Positions 9,124 through 18,776 of a stretch of 64,000 nucleotides of DNA are shown here, piece after piece (within the stretch, counting starts at the first letter, position 1; every line of letters starts with the position of its first letter). The DNA comes from Sphingomonas sp. (lineage in GTDB: Bacteria > Pseudomonadota > Alphaproteobacteria > Sphingomonadales > Sphingomonadaceae). Both the position numbers and the translations under genes were made by a program. Where the stretch lies: positions 162,931-226,930 of the forward strand of contig NZ_JAGHZV010000004.1 of NCBI RefSeq assembly GCF_017745215.1, written 5' to 3'. Under the pieces are notes generated by a model. The model had not been told where the DNA came from. It ran no database searches and worked only from the letters and a program-made list of their open reading frames with translations.

Positions 9124-9513
9124 ATGAAATTTCCCCTTAGCGGCCTAGCGGTCGCCGCAGCGCTGCTCGCCGCAGCGCCGGCGCAGGCGCAGGACCCCCA
9201 GAATGCCCACCCATGGGACTTCCGCGACCGCGGCGCGCCGTTGGCAACGGCCACGCTGATGTGGCAGGTCGAGCGCGCCGAGAAGGGCGGCGGGTCCGCG
9301 ATCGGCGGCGCCGGCAATGGCGGCGCCGGCCTGCCGAGCACGACCTCGGTCGCCAACATGACGGTGGTCAACGTCACCGTGGGCGATAACAGCCGCGCCG
9401 ACGTCAAGGTCCACTCCGACCAGAGCAACATCGGCGACGTCAACTCGACGGCCGTCGTCGCCACCGGCAACGTGGTCGACATCGGCACCATCGGCTCGGG
9501 CAACGGGGGCTGA
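9124..9513 (+). CDS. Small secreted protein, possible curli-like minor subunit
   Basis: 129 residues preceded by a very strong ribosome site (AAAGGAGG, 9111-9118). A signal peptide ends at AQAQ; the mature chain is Gly/Asn/Val-rich with stretches such as NVTVGDNSRADVKV and DQSNIGDVNSTAVVATGN, resembling the Gly-Asn repeats of amyloid fibre subunits. No cysteine, no enzyme motif. It follows the CsgG-like gene and the larger secreted protein and precedes an HWE kinase gene after 2 bases. A structural role on the cell surface is likely but unproven; repeats are too few to call it CsgA. Confidence 0.6.
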   Translation: MKFPLSGLAVAAALLAAAPAQAQDPQNAHPWDFRDRGAPLATATLMWQVERAEKGGGSAIGGAGNGGAGLPSTTSVANMTVVNVTVGDNSRADVKVHSDQSNIGDVNSTAVVATGNVVDIGTIGSGNGG

Positions 9514-9515
9514 CG

Positions 9516-10163
9516 ATGAACCAGCCGCTGCTCCATCTCGACACCGTGGCCTCGTGCGCTGCGGCGGACGGGCTCGACGCCTTGGCCGCCGCCGAGCTGC
9601 GCCATCGCCACCACAATCTGCTGGCGGTGGTCCAGGCGCTCGCCAACCAGACATTGCTTAAGGCGGCAAGCCTGAGCGAGGCGCACGCCCGGCTGTCGGC
9701 GCGGCTCGATCACCTCGCGCGCTCGCACGAGCTGCTCGAGCCCGGCCATTGGGACGAATGCGACATCGCGCGCGTCCTGTCGCGGACGCTGCACGACGAC
9801 CTGGGGGTCGACCCAGCGATGCTGCTTTCGAGCGGCCCATGCCAGGCGCTCGAGCCCGAGCAGGCGCGATGGCTGTCGATGGCTTTCTATGAGCTCGCCA
9901 CCAATGCGCTCAAATATGGCGCGCTGTCGCAGCCTAACGGGATCGTCGTGATCCGCTGGTGGGCGCATGATCCGGTGAGCGGGGCGATTCGCTTCGAATG
10001 GCGCGAGCGGGGCGGGCCTCCCATCGCGCTGCCTGTGCGCGAAGGTTTCGGCACCGGCCTGATCCGGCGCAGCCTCGCGGCGGCGCTCGGCGGGCCGGTG
10101 AACGCGACCATCAAGGAAACCGGCATCGACTGGCAGTCGGGAGGAATCGCGTGCGCAGGCTGA
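9516..10163 (+). CDS. HWE-type histidine kinase, soluble, no sensor domain
   Basis: 215 residues, essentially a bare transmitter. The phospho-acceptor region is ELRHRHHNLLAVVQALANQ, characteristic of HWE/HisKA_2 kinases, followed by FYELATNALKYGALS (N-box) and the WxE signature in RFEWRERGGPP with GFGTGLI as G-box. Proteins of this type often work in the general stress response of Alphaproteobacteria with PhyR-like regulators, but no PhyR is in the window. It begins two bases after the secreted-protein gene and overlaps the next gene by 13 bases, so it belongs to this plus-strand operon. The signal may come from a partner protein. Confidence 0.85.
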   Translation: MNQPLLHLDTVASCAAADGLDALAAAELRHRHHNLLAVVQALANQTLLKAASLSEAHARLSARLDHLARSHELLEPGHWDECDIARVLSRTLHDDLGVDPAMLLSSGPCQALEPEQARWLSMAFYELATNALKYGALSQPNGIVVIRWWAHDPVSGAIRFEWRERGGPPIALPVREGFGTGLIRRSLAAALGGPVNATIKETGIDWQSGGIACAG

Positions 10164-11659
10164 GCCAGGCCGACCGCGATTCGGTCGAAGCCGAGATCGT
10201 CGCCGGGGCGAAGGCGACCTGGGGCTATTACGCGCTGCTGGTCGGCGCGTGCGGCGTCGCGACGCTCGGCCTGCTGCAATCCTCCGCGGCGGTGGTGATC
10301 GGCGCGATGCTGATCTCGCCGCTGATGGGGCCGATCCTCGGCATGGGGCTGGCGCTGGCGCTGGTGAAGCCGAACGACTTCCGGCGCGCCGCGATCGCGC
10401 TCGCGCTGGGGGCGATCCTGTCGGTGCTGGCGGGCGCGGTGATCGTGTGGATCTCGCCGATCGCGGAGGCGACGCCGGAGATCCTCGCGCGCACGCGGCC
10501 GACGCTGCTCGATCTCGCCGTGGCAGTGATGTCGGGGCTGGTGGCGGCGTTCGTCACGCTCACCCGTCGCGGCGGCGTGATCGCGGGCGTCGCGATCGCG
10601 ACCGCGCTGATGCCGCCGCTCGCGGTCACCGGCTATGGGCTGGCGTCGGGCGATCTCGGCATCGCGGGCGGCTCGTTCCTGCTGTTCATGACCAATGTCG
10701 TCGCGATCCTCGGCTGCGTGTTCGTGGTCGCGCGCGCCTATGGCTTCCGCCCGGCGCGGCGCAAGCGCGCGCGCTGGGAGGAGATCGTGCTCGCCTCGGC
10801 CTTCCTGCTGCTGGCGCTGCCGCTCGGCTTCTCGCTGCGCGACATCGCGGTCGAGGCGCGCCAGAGCCTGCGCGCCAAGGCCGCGATCCAACGCGCCTTC
10901 GCGCCTGACACGGCGCGCGTCGAGGACGTGCGCGTCACGATCGAGCGCGGCACGCTCAGCAAAGTGCGCGCGGTGGTCATCACCGATCGGTTCGTCGCCG
11001 GGCTGCCCGGCAAGCTCCAGGCCGCGCTCGGCAGGCAGGTCTCGGTCGACGTCCAGCAGATCCTCACCGCCGACGCCGAGCTGGCACGGGCCGACAGAAG
11101 TGCGCTCGCCAATGACGCGCTTGCCGGAAAGCAGGCTATGGAAGCCACGCCGGAGACGCGGCTGCGCACGCTGCTCGAGGACGCCGCGACCGTCGACAGC
11201 GTCCGCGACGAGGGCGGCATGCTGGTCGCAACGATAAAGCTAAAGGGCGAGGGCGGCCTCACCGACTATCGGACGCTGGAGACCGTCGTGGCCCGGCTGA
11301 TGCCGCAGGCGCAGGTCCGCCTCGTGCCGCCGCCGCGCCCGCTCGATCCGATCCCGTTCGCGAGCGGACGGAGCGAACTCGATCCGGCCGGGCAACAGGC
11401 AGTCGAGGCCGCGGCCTGGGCGCTGCAGCGCTGGGGCATCCGCGAAGTCCGGGTGACCGGGCTCGCCGACAGCCGGCGGGCGCGGCCCTCGACAGGCGAG
11501 CGGCGAGTCGCGCTCGCGCGCGGGCAATCGGTCGCGGCAGCGCTTGCGCAGCTCGGGATCACCGTCAGCGATGTGACCGGCATGGTCGAGCCCGCCGGCC
11601 GGAACGCCGCGCCCTGGCGCGCGGTGATCCAGCCCGCGCCCGCGGCCAAGGCGGAATGA
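10151..11659 (+). CDS. DUF389 (TIGR00341) inner-membrane protein with C-terminal OmpA-like domain
   Basis: 502 residues. The first ~270 contain the DUF389 core, a set of hydrophobic helices with GAMLISPLMGPILGMG and IATALMPPLAVTGYGLASG. The middle is soluble, and the C-terminus (~395-495) resembles an OmpA/MotB peptidoglycan-binding domain (IPFASGRSELDPAGQQAVEA, VTGLADSRRARP). The family has no established function; a transport or envelope-stress role is only suspected. The GTG at 10151 fits the conserved RRLSQADRD start and overlaps the kinase gene; an in-frame extension upstream lies inside that gene and is rejected. Stop and next start share ATGA. Confidence 0.8.
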   Translation: MRRLSQADRDSVEAEIVAGAKATWGYYALLVGACGVATLGLLQSSAAVVIGAMLISPLMGPILGMGLALALVKPNDFRRAAIALALGAILSVLAGAVIVWISPIAEATPEILARTRPTLLDLAVAVMSGLVAAFVTLTRRGGVIAGVAIATALMPPLAVTGYGLASGDLGIAGGSFLLFMTNVVAILGCVFVVARAYGFRPARRKRARWEEIVLASAFLLLALPLGFSLRDIAVEARQSLRAKAAIQRAFAPDTARVEDVRVTIERGTLSKVRAVVITDRFVAGLPGKLQAALGRQVSVDVQQILTADAELARADRSALANDALAGKQAMEATPETRLRTLLEDAATVDSVRDEGGMLVATIKLKGEGGLTDYRTLETVVARLMPQAQVRLVPPPRPLDPIPFASGRSELDPAGQQAVEAAAWALQRWGIREVRVTGLADSRRARPSTGERRVALARGQSVAAALAQLGITVSDVTGMVEPAGRNAAPWRAVIQPAPAAKAE

Positions 11660-13309
11660 GCCCGGCCGCGCTCAGCGGCCTCACGCTCGCCTTCGCGCTG
11701 GCGCTGTTCGTCAGCGGCCGGGTGCGCCACGACGCGGTCGCGCTGCTCGCGCTGGGGCTGTCGATCGCGCTTGGGCTGGTCGCACCGGCGGATGCGCTTT
11801 CGGGCTTCGCCGATCCTGCGGTCGCGACGGTCGCCGCGGTGCTGATCGTCGGGCGCGCGGTCGAGCTGAGCGGCGCTCCTACGCTGATCGCGCGCCGGCT
11901 GATCCCGGCGCACGCGCCCTTCGCGCTCCAGCTCGCGGCGGTGCTGCTCGTGGGCGCGCTGCTCTCGGCGCTGATGAACAACATCGCGGCGCTGGTGATC
12001 ACCATGCCGATCGCCGCCGAGATCGGGCGGCGCAGCGGGCGGGGCGCCGGCGCGACGCTGATGCCGCTCGCCTTCGCGACGATCCTCGGCGGCATGACCA
12101 CGCTGATCGGCACGCCCGCCAACCTGATCCTCTCCTCGGTGCGCGAGGAGCGGCTCGGCGCGCCGTTCGGATTCTTCGCGATGACGCCGGTGGGCGGCGC
12201 GGTGGCGGTGGTGGGATTCGCCTATCTCGCCTTCGTCGGCTGGCGCCTGCTGCCGGGCGCCCGGCGCGAACGCGTCGACCGGAGCCGGCCATGGCGTGTG
12301 TTCGAGGTCGAGGTGGCCGACCGCCTGCATCAGCCGGATACCACGGATCTGGCACGAGCGTTACGCAAGCACGGCACACGCATCCTGACCCGGGCGCGCG
12401 AGCGGCTGCTGCTGCTGTCGCGCCGCCCCGCGCGCGAGCTGGCCGAGCGGGTGCCGCTGGTCGAGGACATTCATCCGAGCCCGCATTCGTCCGAGGAGAC
12501 GGTGCGCGTCGTGGTGGCGCACGGCTCGTTCCTGGTCGGGCTCGGCCATGATGCGATCTCGGCGGAGAGCGCGGGCGCGCTGCGCGTGATCGCCGCCGGC
12601 CCGCGCGCCGCGCGCATGCGCCGCCCGCTCGCCGAGCTCCGGATCGCCGAGGGCGACCAGTTGTTCATTCGTGGCGAGCCCCGGGTGATCGCCGCCTTCG
12701 TGCCGCGCGCGCGGCTGCTGGAGATCGACCGCCAGCACGGCGAACCCCCGCCCGACCTTCGCCGGATGGCGCTGGCGCTCGGCATCTTCCTGCTCGCCGT
12801 CGCGCTGGCGGTGGCGGGGCTGGTGCCGCTCGTGCTGGCCTTCGGCGGCGCGGCGCTGGCGATCGCGCTGCTGCGGCTGATCCCGCCCGAGGAACTCTAT
12901 CGCTCGGTCGACTGGAGCGTGATCGTGCTGCTCGCCGCGATGATCCCGGTCGGCCAGAGCTTCGAGACGAGCGGCGCGGCGGCGGCGGTGGCGCAGTGGC
13001 TGGGCGGGCAGCTCGCCGGCGGCGGCGCCTTCGTGTCGCTCGCGGCGCTGTGCGCGCTGACCTTGGTGCTGTCGGTGTTCCTCAACAATGTCGCGACCGC
13101 GATCATCATGGGGCCGCTCGCGCTCGACACTGCCGCGCTGCTCGGGCTCGATCCGGACGCCGCGCTGCTCGCGGTGCTGATCGGCGCCTCGTCGGATTTC
13201 CTCACGCCGATCGGCCACCAGAACAATCTGCTGGTGATGGGCCCCGGCGGCTATCGCTTCACCGACTATGCGCGGATGGGCGCGCCGCTGGTGGCGCTGG
13301 TGGTCCTCG

Positions 13310-13335
<26 letters not shown>
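11656..13335 (+). CDS. SLC13/ArsB-type permease with central TrkA-C (RCK_C) domain
   Basis: 559 residues: an N-terminal set of membrane helices, a soluble RCK_C-like insertion (~260-355), then a second membrane half. Mirror-related hairpin motifs are visible: [15 protein letters not shown] with [10 protein letters not shown] in the first half and [15 protein letters not shown] with LTPIGHQNN in the second, typical of SLC13/DASS permeases. Such proteins move dicarboxylates, sulfate or other anions with Na+ or H+; substrate cannot be assigned. The ATGA overlap with the DUF389 gene shows coupling. Its 3' end overlaps the convergent nhaA gene by 26 bases. Sulfate is an attractive substrate given the sulfur genes nearby, but that is inference. 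Confidence 0.85.
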
Positions 13336-14483
<1,148 letters not shown>

Positions 14484-14491
<8 letters not shown>

Positions 14492-15260
14492 GGACGGCCA
14501 CATAGCATCCGACGCCGATCACGACGACGGCGAACAGCCGCTCGAGCAATCCCTTCCGCGCGGCCAGGCGGCGTCCGCCCAGCACGCCGAGCAGCGCGCC
14601 GGCGATGCCGCCCGCGACCAGCAGCCCGGTCAGCCGCCAGTCGACGAGCCCCGCCAAAGCGTATGAAGTGGCGGTGGTGAGCCCCAGCGCCGCCACCGCG
14701 ACCAGCGAGGTGCCGACCGCGGCGCGCAGCGGCATGGCGGTCGCCGCGACCAGTCCCGGCACGATCAGGAACCCGCCGCCGATCCCGAAGAACCCCGCGG
14801 CCAGCCCCACGCCGAAGCCGATCGGCACGAGCCGCGGCAGCAGCGCCGCCGCGCTCTCGCGCGTCAGCCGCACGTCGGGCGCCTCGGCCGAGCGGCGGGG
14901 ACGCAGCATCGACAGGCCGACCCCCACCATCAGCAGCCCGAACAGGAAGAGCAGCGCCTTGCCGTCGACTGCCTTGCCCAGCTCGGCACCGATCGCCGCG
15001 CCGGCGACTCCGGCAAACGCGAACACGCCGGCGCAGCGCCACTTGACCGTTCCGGCGCGCGCATGCCCGGCAAGGCTCGCGAGCGCATTGGCCGCAACCG
15101 CGACCGCCGCCGTGCCGATCGCCGCGTGGGTCGAGCCGACCCCCACGACATAGACGAGCAGCGGCACCGCCAGGATCGATCCGCCGCCGCCGATCAGCCC
15201 GAGCACCGCGCCGATCAGCCCGCCCGAGAAGAGCGCGGCAAGGATCTGCGCAAGCGTCAT
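14484..15260 (-). CDS. TauE/SafE-family sulfite/anion exporter
   Basis: 258 residues with about eight membrane helices in two repeats, each opening with a Gly-rich motif: [17 protein letters not shown] and [16 protein letters not shown]. TauE/SafE proteins export sulfite or related sulfur anions. In BigR-regulated operons of other proteobacteria a TauE-like gene accompanies the persulfide dioxygenase and rhodanese genes and removes sulfite, so the same role is inferred here. It starts 7 bases after the rhodanese stop and overlaps nhaA. Confidence 0.9.
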
Positions 15261-15267
15261 GACCCGC

Positions 15268-15783
15268 CTAAACCGTTCCGGTCCGGCGATTCCACGGCAT
15301 GTGCCGCAGCAGGCGCGCCATGCCGCACCAGCCCGTTGCGCCGGCCATCATCAGGCCGGCCCCGACGATCGCCGACAGCACGACGAACCACGGCCAGACC
15401 GCGAGCGCGAGCACCGCGCCGAGCAGCACCAGCCCGCCCGCGATCAGCTGCACCTGCCGCATGATCTCGAGCGGCTGGTGCCGGTCGATCCGGGTTGGCA
15501 GCCCGGCGGCGCGCCAAGCATCGATGCCGCCGGCGAGCAGATGACAGTCAACGCCCGCCAAAGCCAGCGTCGCGGCATTGGCCTGGGTCCGCATTCCCGA
15601 GCGGCAATGAAAGATCAGCGTGCCCGAAGGCAGCGTCTCCGTCGCCAGCCGCGCGAGCGGCACGCTGAGCGCGCCGGGGATGCGCTCGCGCGCATGCTCG
15701 TCGGCGTCGCGGATGTCGATCAGGGTCGCGCCCCGGGCCATCGCCGCCGCGGCGTCGCGGGGCGCCATCGATCCGATGGTCAT
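15268..15783 (-). CDS. Rhodanese domain with C-terminal DUF2892 membrane segment (YgaP-like)
   Basis: 171 residues. The single-domain rhodanese (1-~100) has LIDIRDADEH, RIPGALSVPL and the active-site loop FHCRSGMRT with Cys60. Two membrane helices follow (~112-150), the arrangement of E. coli YgaP, a membrane-anchored sulfurtransferase. It would move sulfane sulfur from persulfides to thiosulfate or cyanide-like acceptors. It begins 5 bases after bigR, so it is the second gene of the sulfide unit. Confidence 0.9.
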   Translation of the reverse strand: MTIGSMAPRDAAAAMARGATLIDIRDADEHARERIPGALSVPLARLATETLPSGTLIFHCRSGMRTQANAATLALAGVDCHLLAGGIDAWRAAGLPTRIDRHQPLEIMRQVQLIAGGLVLLGAVLALAVWPWFVVLSAIVGAGLMMAGATGWCGMARLLRHMPWNRRTGTV

Positions 15784-15788
15784 TCGAG

Positions 15789-16103
15789 TTACTCCTTGCA
15801 GTAAAGTTGGTAGAGCGTCGCGAGCAGCGTTCCGGCCCTAGGATCGGCGATCCGGTACCAGAGCGTCTGGCCCTCGCGACGCGTCGCGACGAGCGCTTCC
15901 GCGCGCATCCTGGCGAGATGCTGCGAGGCCGCGGACTGGGACAGGCCCACCTCGCGCGCGAGGTCGCCCATCGTCAGCTCCTCATGCTCGACCAGCTTGC
16001 ACAGCAGCATCAGCCGCCGGTCGTTCGCCAGCGCCTTGAGCGTGTCGGCAACCGTTCCGGCCTTGGCCTCGAAAGTCGCGAGATCCATTGGCGGCTTGAG
16101 CAT
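15789..16103 (-). CDS. bigR: ArsR-family repressor of the BigR/SqrR persulfide-sensing type
   Basis: 104 residues forming a winged helix (LTMGDLAREVGLSQSAASQH, recognition helix SQSAASQHLARMR). Two cysteines are placed as in BigR/SqrR: Cys35 in LLCKLVEHEEL and Cys102 in LYQLYCKE near the C-terminus. In the characterised homologues these form a disulfide or tetrasulfide with reactive sulfur and release DNA. The gene is divergent from a persulfide dioxygenase and starts the rhodanese-TauE-nhaA unit. GGAG seven bases before the ATG supports the start. The ArsR alternative (metal sensing) is less likely because no metal-site motif is seen. Confidence 0.85.
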   Translation of the reverse strand: MLKPPMDLATFEAKAGTVADTLKALANDRRLMLLCKLVEHEELTMGDLAREVGLSQSAASQHLARMRAEALVATRREGQTLWYRIADPRAGTLLATLYQLYCKE

Positions 16104-16114
16104 CGCATTTCTCC

Positions 16115-16155
16115 ATTAGCACTTGCTAATTTAGCAATCTCTAATATATTGTCAA
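16115..16155. promoter_or_regulatory. Divergent bigR / dioxygenase promoters with two operators
   Basis: The palindrome ATTAGCA-CT-TGCTAAT (16115-16130) is perfect; beside it TTAG-CAATCT-CTAA (16131-16144) is a second, weaker dyad. Leftward: TTGACA (complement of 16150-16155) and TAAATT (complement of 16128-16133) with 16-base spacing. Rightward: TTGCTA (16123-16128) and TATATT (16145-16150), also spaced 16. Both promoters thus interlock with both dyads, which fits repression of both units by BigR. AT-rich in an otherwise GC-rich region. Confidence 0.75.
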
Positions 16156-16173
16156 GCGACAATGGAGATCGCA

Positions 16174-17043
16174 ATGTCAGACATGCCCGCCATCACGGCC
16201 TTCTTCGACGAGCCGACGAACACGATCAGCTATCTGGTCGCCGACCCCGCCACGCGCGAAGCAGCGGTGATCGATCCGGTGCTCGACTTCGACCTGGCGA
16301 GCGGCGAGGCCGACACGCGCTCGGCGGAGCGCATCCTCGCCGCCGCGGCCGGGCAGGACTTGCGGATCGTCATGGTGCTCGAGACGCACGCGCACGCCGA
16401 CCATCTCTCCGCCGCGCCCTTCCTCAAGGCGCGCACCGGCGCCTGGATCGGCATCGGCGAGCATATCCGCGACGTGCAGCGGATCTTCCGCCCGGTGTTC
16501 GCGATGGACGATCTCAAGACCGACGGATCGGACTTCGACCGGCTGCTACGCGACGGCGAGGCGGTAACGCTCGGCGGGCTGACGATCGAGGTGATGCACG
16601 TGCCCGGCCACACGCCCGCCGACGTCGCCTATCGGATCGGCGACGCGGCCTTCATCGGCGACACGCTGTTCATGCCCGACTATGGCACCGCCCGCGCGGA
16701 TTTCCCCGGCGGCGACGCGCGCATGCTCTACCGCTCGATCCGCCGCGTGCTGGCGCTGCCCGGCGAGACGCGGCTGTTCCTCTGCCACGACTACAAGGCG
16801 CCGGGCCGCGACGACTATCGCTGGGAAACCACCGTCGCCGAGCAGCGGCGCGCCAGCGTGCACGTCCATGACGGCGTGACCGAGGATGCGTTCGTCGCGA
16901 TGCGCGAGGCGCGCGATGAGACGCTGGCCGTGCCCAGGCTGCTGCTGCCGTCGATCCAGGTGAACATCCGTGCCGGCCGCTTCCCGGAGGCGGAGGCGAA
17001 CGGCGTGCGATATCTGCGGATTCCGGTGAAGATGAAGGGATGA
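16174..17043 (+). CDS. Persulfide dioxygenase-like metallo-beta-lactamase fold protein (Blh/ETHE1 type)
   Basis: 289 residues. The metal ligands of the fold are visible: THAHADH (72-77), the GHTP His near 146, the Asp in GDTLFMPDYGTARADFPGGDA and the late His in FLCHDYKAPG. The GTARADFPGGDA and CHDY segments are those of ETHE1/Blh dioxygenases, which oxidise glutathione persulfide to sulfite. With the rhodanese and TauE proteins this makes a sulfide route ending in export. The ATG at 16174 has GGAGA five bases upstream; ATG 16162 is an alternative. Controlled by the divergent BigR operator region. Confidence 0.9.
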   Translation: MSDMPAITAFFDEPTNTISYLVADPATREAAVIDPVLDFDLASGEADTRSAERILAAAAGQDLRIVMVLETHAHADHLSAAPFLKARTGAWIGIGEHIRDVQRIFRPVFAMDDLKTDGSDFDRLLRDGEAVTLGGLTIEVMHVPGHTPADVAYRIGDAAFIGDTLFMPDYGTARADFPGGDARMLYRSIRRVLALPGETRLFLCHDYKAPGRDDYRWETTVAEQRRASVHVHDGVTEDAFVAMREARDETLAVPRLLLPSIQVNIRAGRFPEAEANGVRYLRIPVKMKG

Positions 17044-17126
17044 GTGGACGCGCTTTTGTCCGGCTTGATGGGTGGATTGGAAAGGCGGAGCGAGTTTTCA
17101 GAGCGAGCTTGGCCTTCCTCCTCGAG

Positions 17127-17333
17127 CTATCGCTCTGCATCGGCGGAATAGCGCATCGGACTGCGCATCCAGGCGTCGACCGCCGACTGGCGCCAGCCGA
17201 TGCAACGGTCGCTGATCTGGATGTTCTTCGGGAAGCTGCCGTTCTGCATCTTCCGGTACATGGTCGACCGGGTGAGGCCGGTGCGCTCCAGCACGGCCTT
17301 GAGGCGAAGGATGCGATCGGGGGTCTCGGACAT
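17127..17333 (-). CDS. AlpA-family helix-turn-helix regulator / excisionase-like protein
   Basis: 68 residues with one MerR-like helix-turn-helix: LERTGLTRSTMYRKMQNGSFP followed by the wing-like ISDRCIGWRQSAVDAW, the standard AlpA pattern. AlpA proteins regulate or assist phage and ICE integrase activity. Here it terminates the minus-strand conjugation unit, 18 bases past the DUF2274 gene and far from int, so a regulatory role in transfer is as likely as an excision role. Confidence 0.85.
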   Translation of the reverse strand: MSETPDRILRLKAVLERTGLTRSTMYRKMQNGSFPKNIQISDRCIGWRQSAVDAWMRSPMRYSADAER

Positions 17334-17351
17334 CGGACTATCCTTTCCGGC

Positions 17352-17567
17352 TCATGATTTCTGGCGCGAGCGCGCGAAGGCGCGGTCGCTCTCGAGGAAG
17401 CTCTGCAGCATGTAGGGGATGAGGTCGGCGACGGTTTCGGCCTGGCCATAGGCGGCGCGATACGCCTCGGCGTAGTCGCTGAGCGCCTGGTGCAGGTCGG
17501 GCAGGACCGCGATCGCGATCTTGACCGGCGTCCGGTCGGGAATGCGGGACAGGCGAAGGTCGGGCAT
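17352..17567 (-). CDS. DUF2274 protein of the trb cluster
   Basis: 71 residues, PDLRLSRIPDRTPVKIAIAV then a helical stretch ending FLESDRAFARSRQK. DUF2274 proteins commonly follow trbI in alphaproteobacterial ICEs and plasmids; the N-terminal strand with the helix pair suggests a small DNA-binding or accessory protein, but no function is established. It starts 3 bases after the trbI stop and so is co-transcribed with the trb genes. Confidence 0.8.
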   Translation of the reverse strand: MPDLRLSRIPDRTPVKIAIAVLPDLHQALSDYAEAYRAAYGQAETVADLIPYMLQSFLESDRAFARSRQKS

Positions 17568-17570
17568 GGG

Positions 17571-18776
17571 TTAGCGCTCCTCTGGGTGCCAGGGCTGGAG
17601 GATGAGGTCGCGGTGGACGACGAGCCGCACGGGCGCGCCGGGGCGGATGGTGATCGTCGGCTGGACCTGGAGGTTGCGCGACGTGATCTGGTCGCCGGCG
17701 CGCGCGACATTGTCCTGGCTCGAGCGGCGGATTGCGTCGATCAGGTCGCTGTCGCTCGACAGCGTCAGCTCCGGGCCGACGCCGAGCAGCGTCGAGAGCG
17801 CGATGCCCTTGAGCAGCGACCAGGTGTGGAAGTCGACCTTGTCGGCTAGCCCGGCATAGCCCGAGGGGTCGGTCGCGGGCACATTGTCGATCCGGATCGA
17901 GGCGCCGTCGGGCAGGACGATCCGCTGCCACACGACGAGCGCGCGCGACTGGCCATAGGCGACGACGCTGTCGTAGGTGCCGATCAGGCGAGCGCCCTGC
18001 GGAACGAGCAGGATGCGACCCGTCGCACTATCGAACACGTTCTCGCTGACCTGCGCGGTCACCAGCCCGGGCAGGTCCGAGCGGATGCCCGTGATCAGGC
18101 TCGCGGCAATCACGCTGCCGGCGGAGAGCATGTAGGGCGAGGCGGGCTGCTCGACCCGATGGGGATTGACCGCGGCACCGGCGTCCCGGCCCGAGGCGAA
18201 GTCGATCTTGCGCTGCTGGGAATTGGGATCGCGAGCCGGATCGAGCGCGAGGCGATCGCTGGCAACACCGGTCGGCGGAGGGCTTGCCGGATTGGCGACC
18301 GCTGCCTGGGCGGGCGTGGCCGATCGCGTGCCAGCTGCCGCGAGCAGCGGAGACTCGCGCGCGGCCCTGGCCTCGGCGAGACGGCGGTCCTGCTCGGTGG
18401 TGTCCTGGGTGACCGGAGCCGGTGCGCCTTCCGCGGCCATCGCGCGCCGGTGATCGAGGATCGGCTTGCCGAGATCGCCCGGCAGCGGCGGGCCGAGCCG
18501 AGGCGCGTCGCCATAGGACGCGGGCAACCCGCTCAGCGTGTCCGCCGGCGCGCGATTGTCGGTGCGGACGCGCTCCTCGGGCGCGCCGGCGCCGGTGAAG
18601 CTCACCGGCTTGAGCGCCATCCAGGCGATCACCATCACCGCCAGCGAGGCGATTGCCGCGGCGGCGATGATCACGCCGCGCCGGAAGCGGATCGCGCGTG
18701 CCGGTCGCGCCCGTATCGCCAGCGTTTCAGGGTCGGCCTTCGGCACCGCTACAGCGGCTTCGGGAATCTCGCTCAC
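17571..18776 (-). CDS. trbI: TrbI / VirB10-like conjugal transfer protein
   Basis: 401 residues: a cytoplasmic tail, one membrane helix (~33-53), a Pro/Ala-rich periplasmic linker and the C-terminal VirB10 domain (~215-395: SVIAASLITGIRSDLPGLV, VPQGARLIGTYDS, WQRIVLPDG). VirB10-type proteins span the envelope and link the inner-membrane ATPases to the outer-membrane core. The GTG at 18776 overlaps the trbG stop (GTGA). The open frame runs on through trbG, but that part is antisense-frame noise. Confidence 0.95.
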   Translation of the reverse strand: MSEIPEAAVAVPKADPETLAIRARPARAIRFRRGVIIAAAAIASLAVMVIAWMALKPVSFTGAGAPEERVRTDNRAPADTLSGLPASYGDAPRLGPPLPGDLGKPILDHRRAMAAEGAPAPVTQDTTEQDRRLAEARAARESPLLAAAGTRSATPAQAAVANPASPPPTGVASDRLALDPARDPNSQQRKIDFASGRDAGAAVNPHRVEQPASPYMLSAGSVIAASLITGIRSDLPGLVTAQVSENVFDSATGRILLVPQGARLIGTYDSVVAYGQSRALVVWQRIVLPDGASIRIDNVPATDPSGYAGLADKVDFHTWSLLKGIALSTLLGVGPELTLSSDSDLIDAIRRSSQDNVARAGDQITSRNLQVQPTITIRPGAPVRLVVHRDLILQPWHPEER

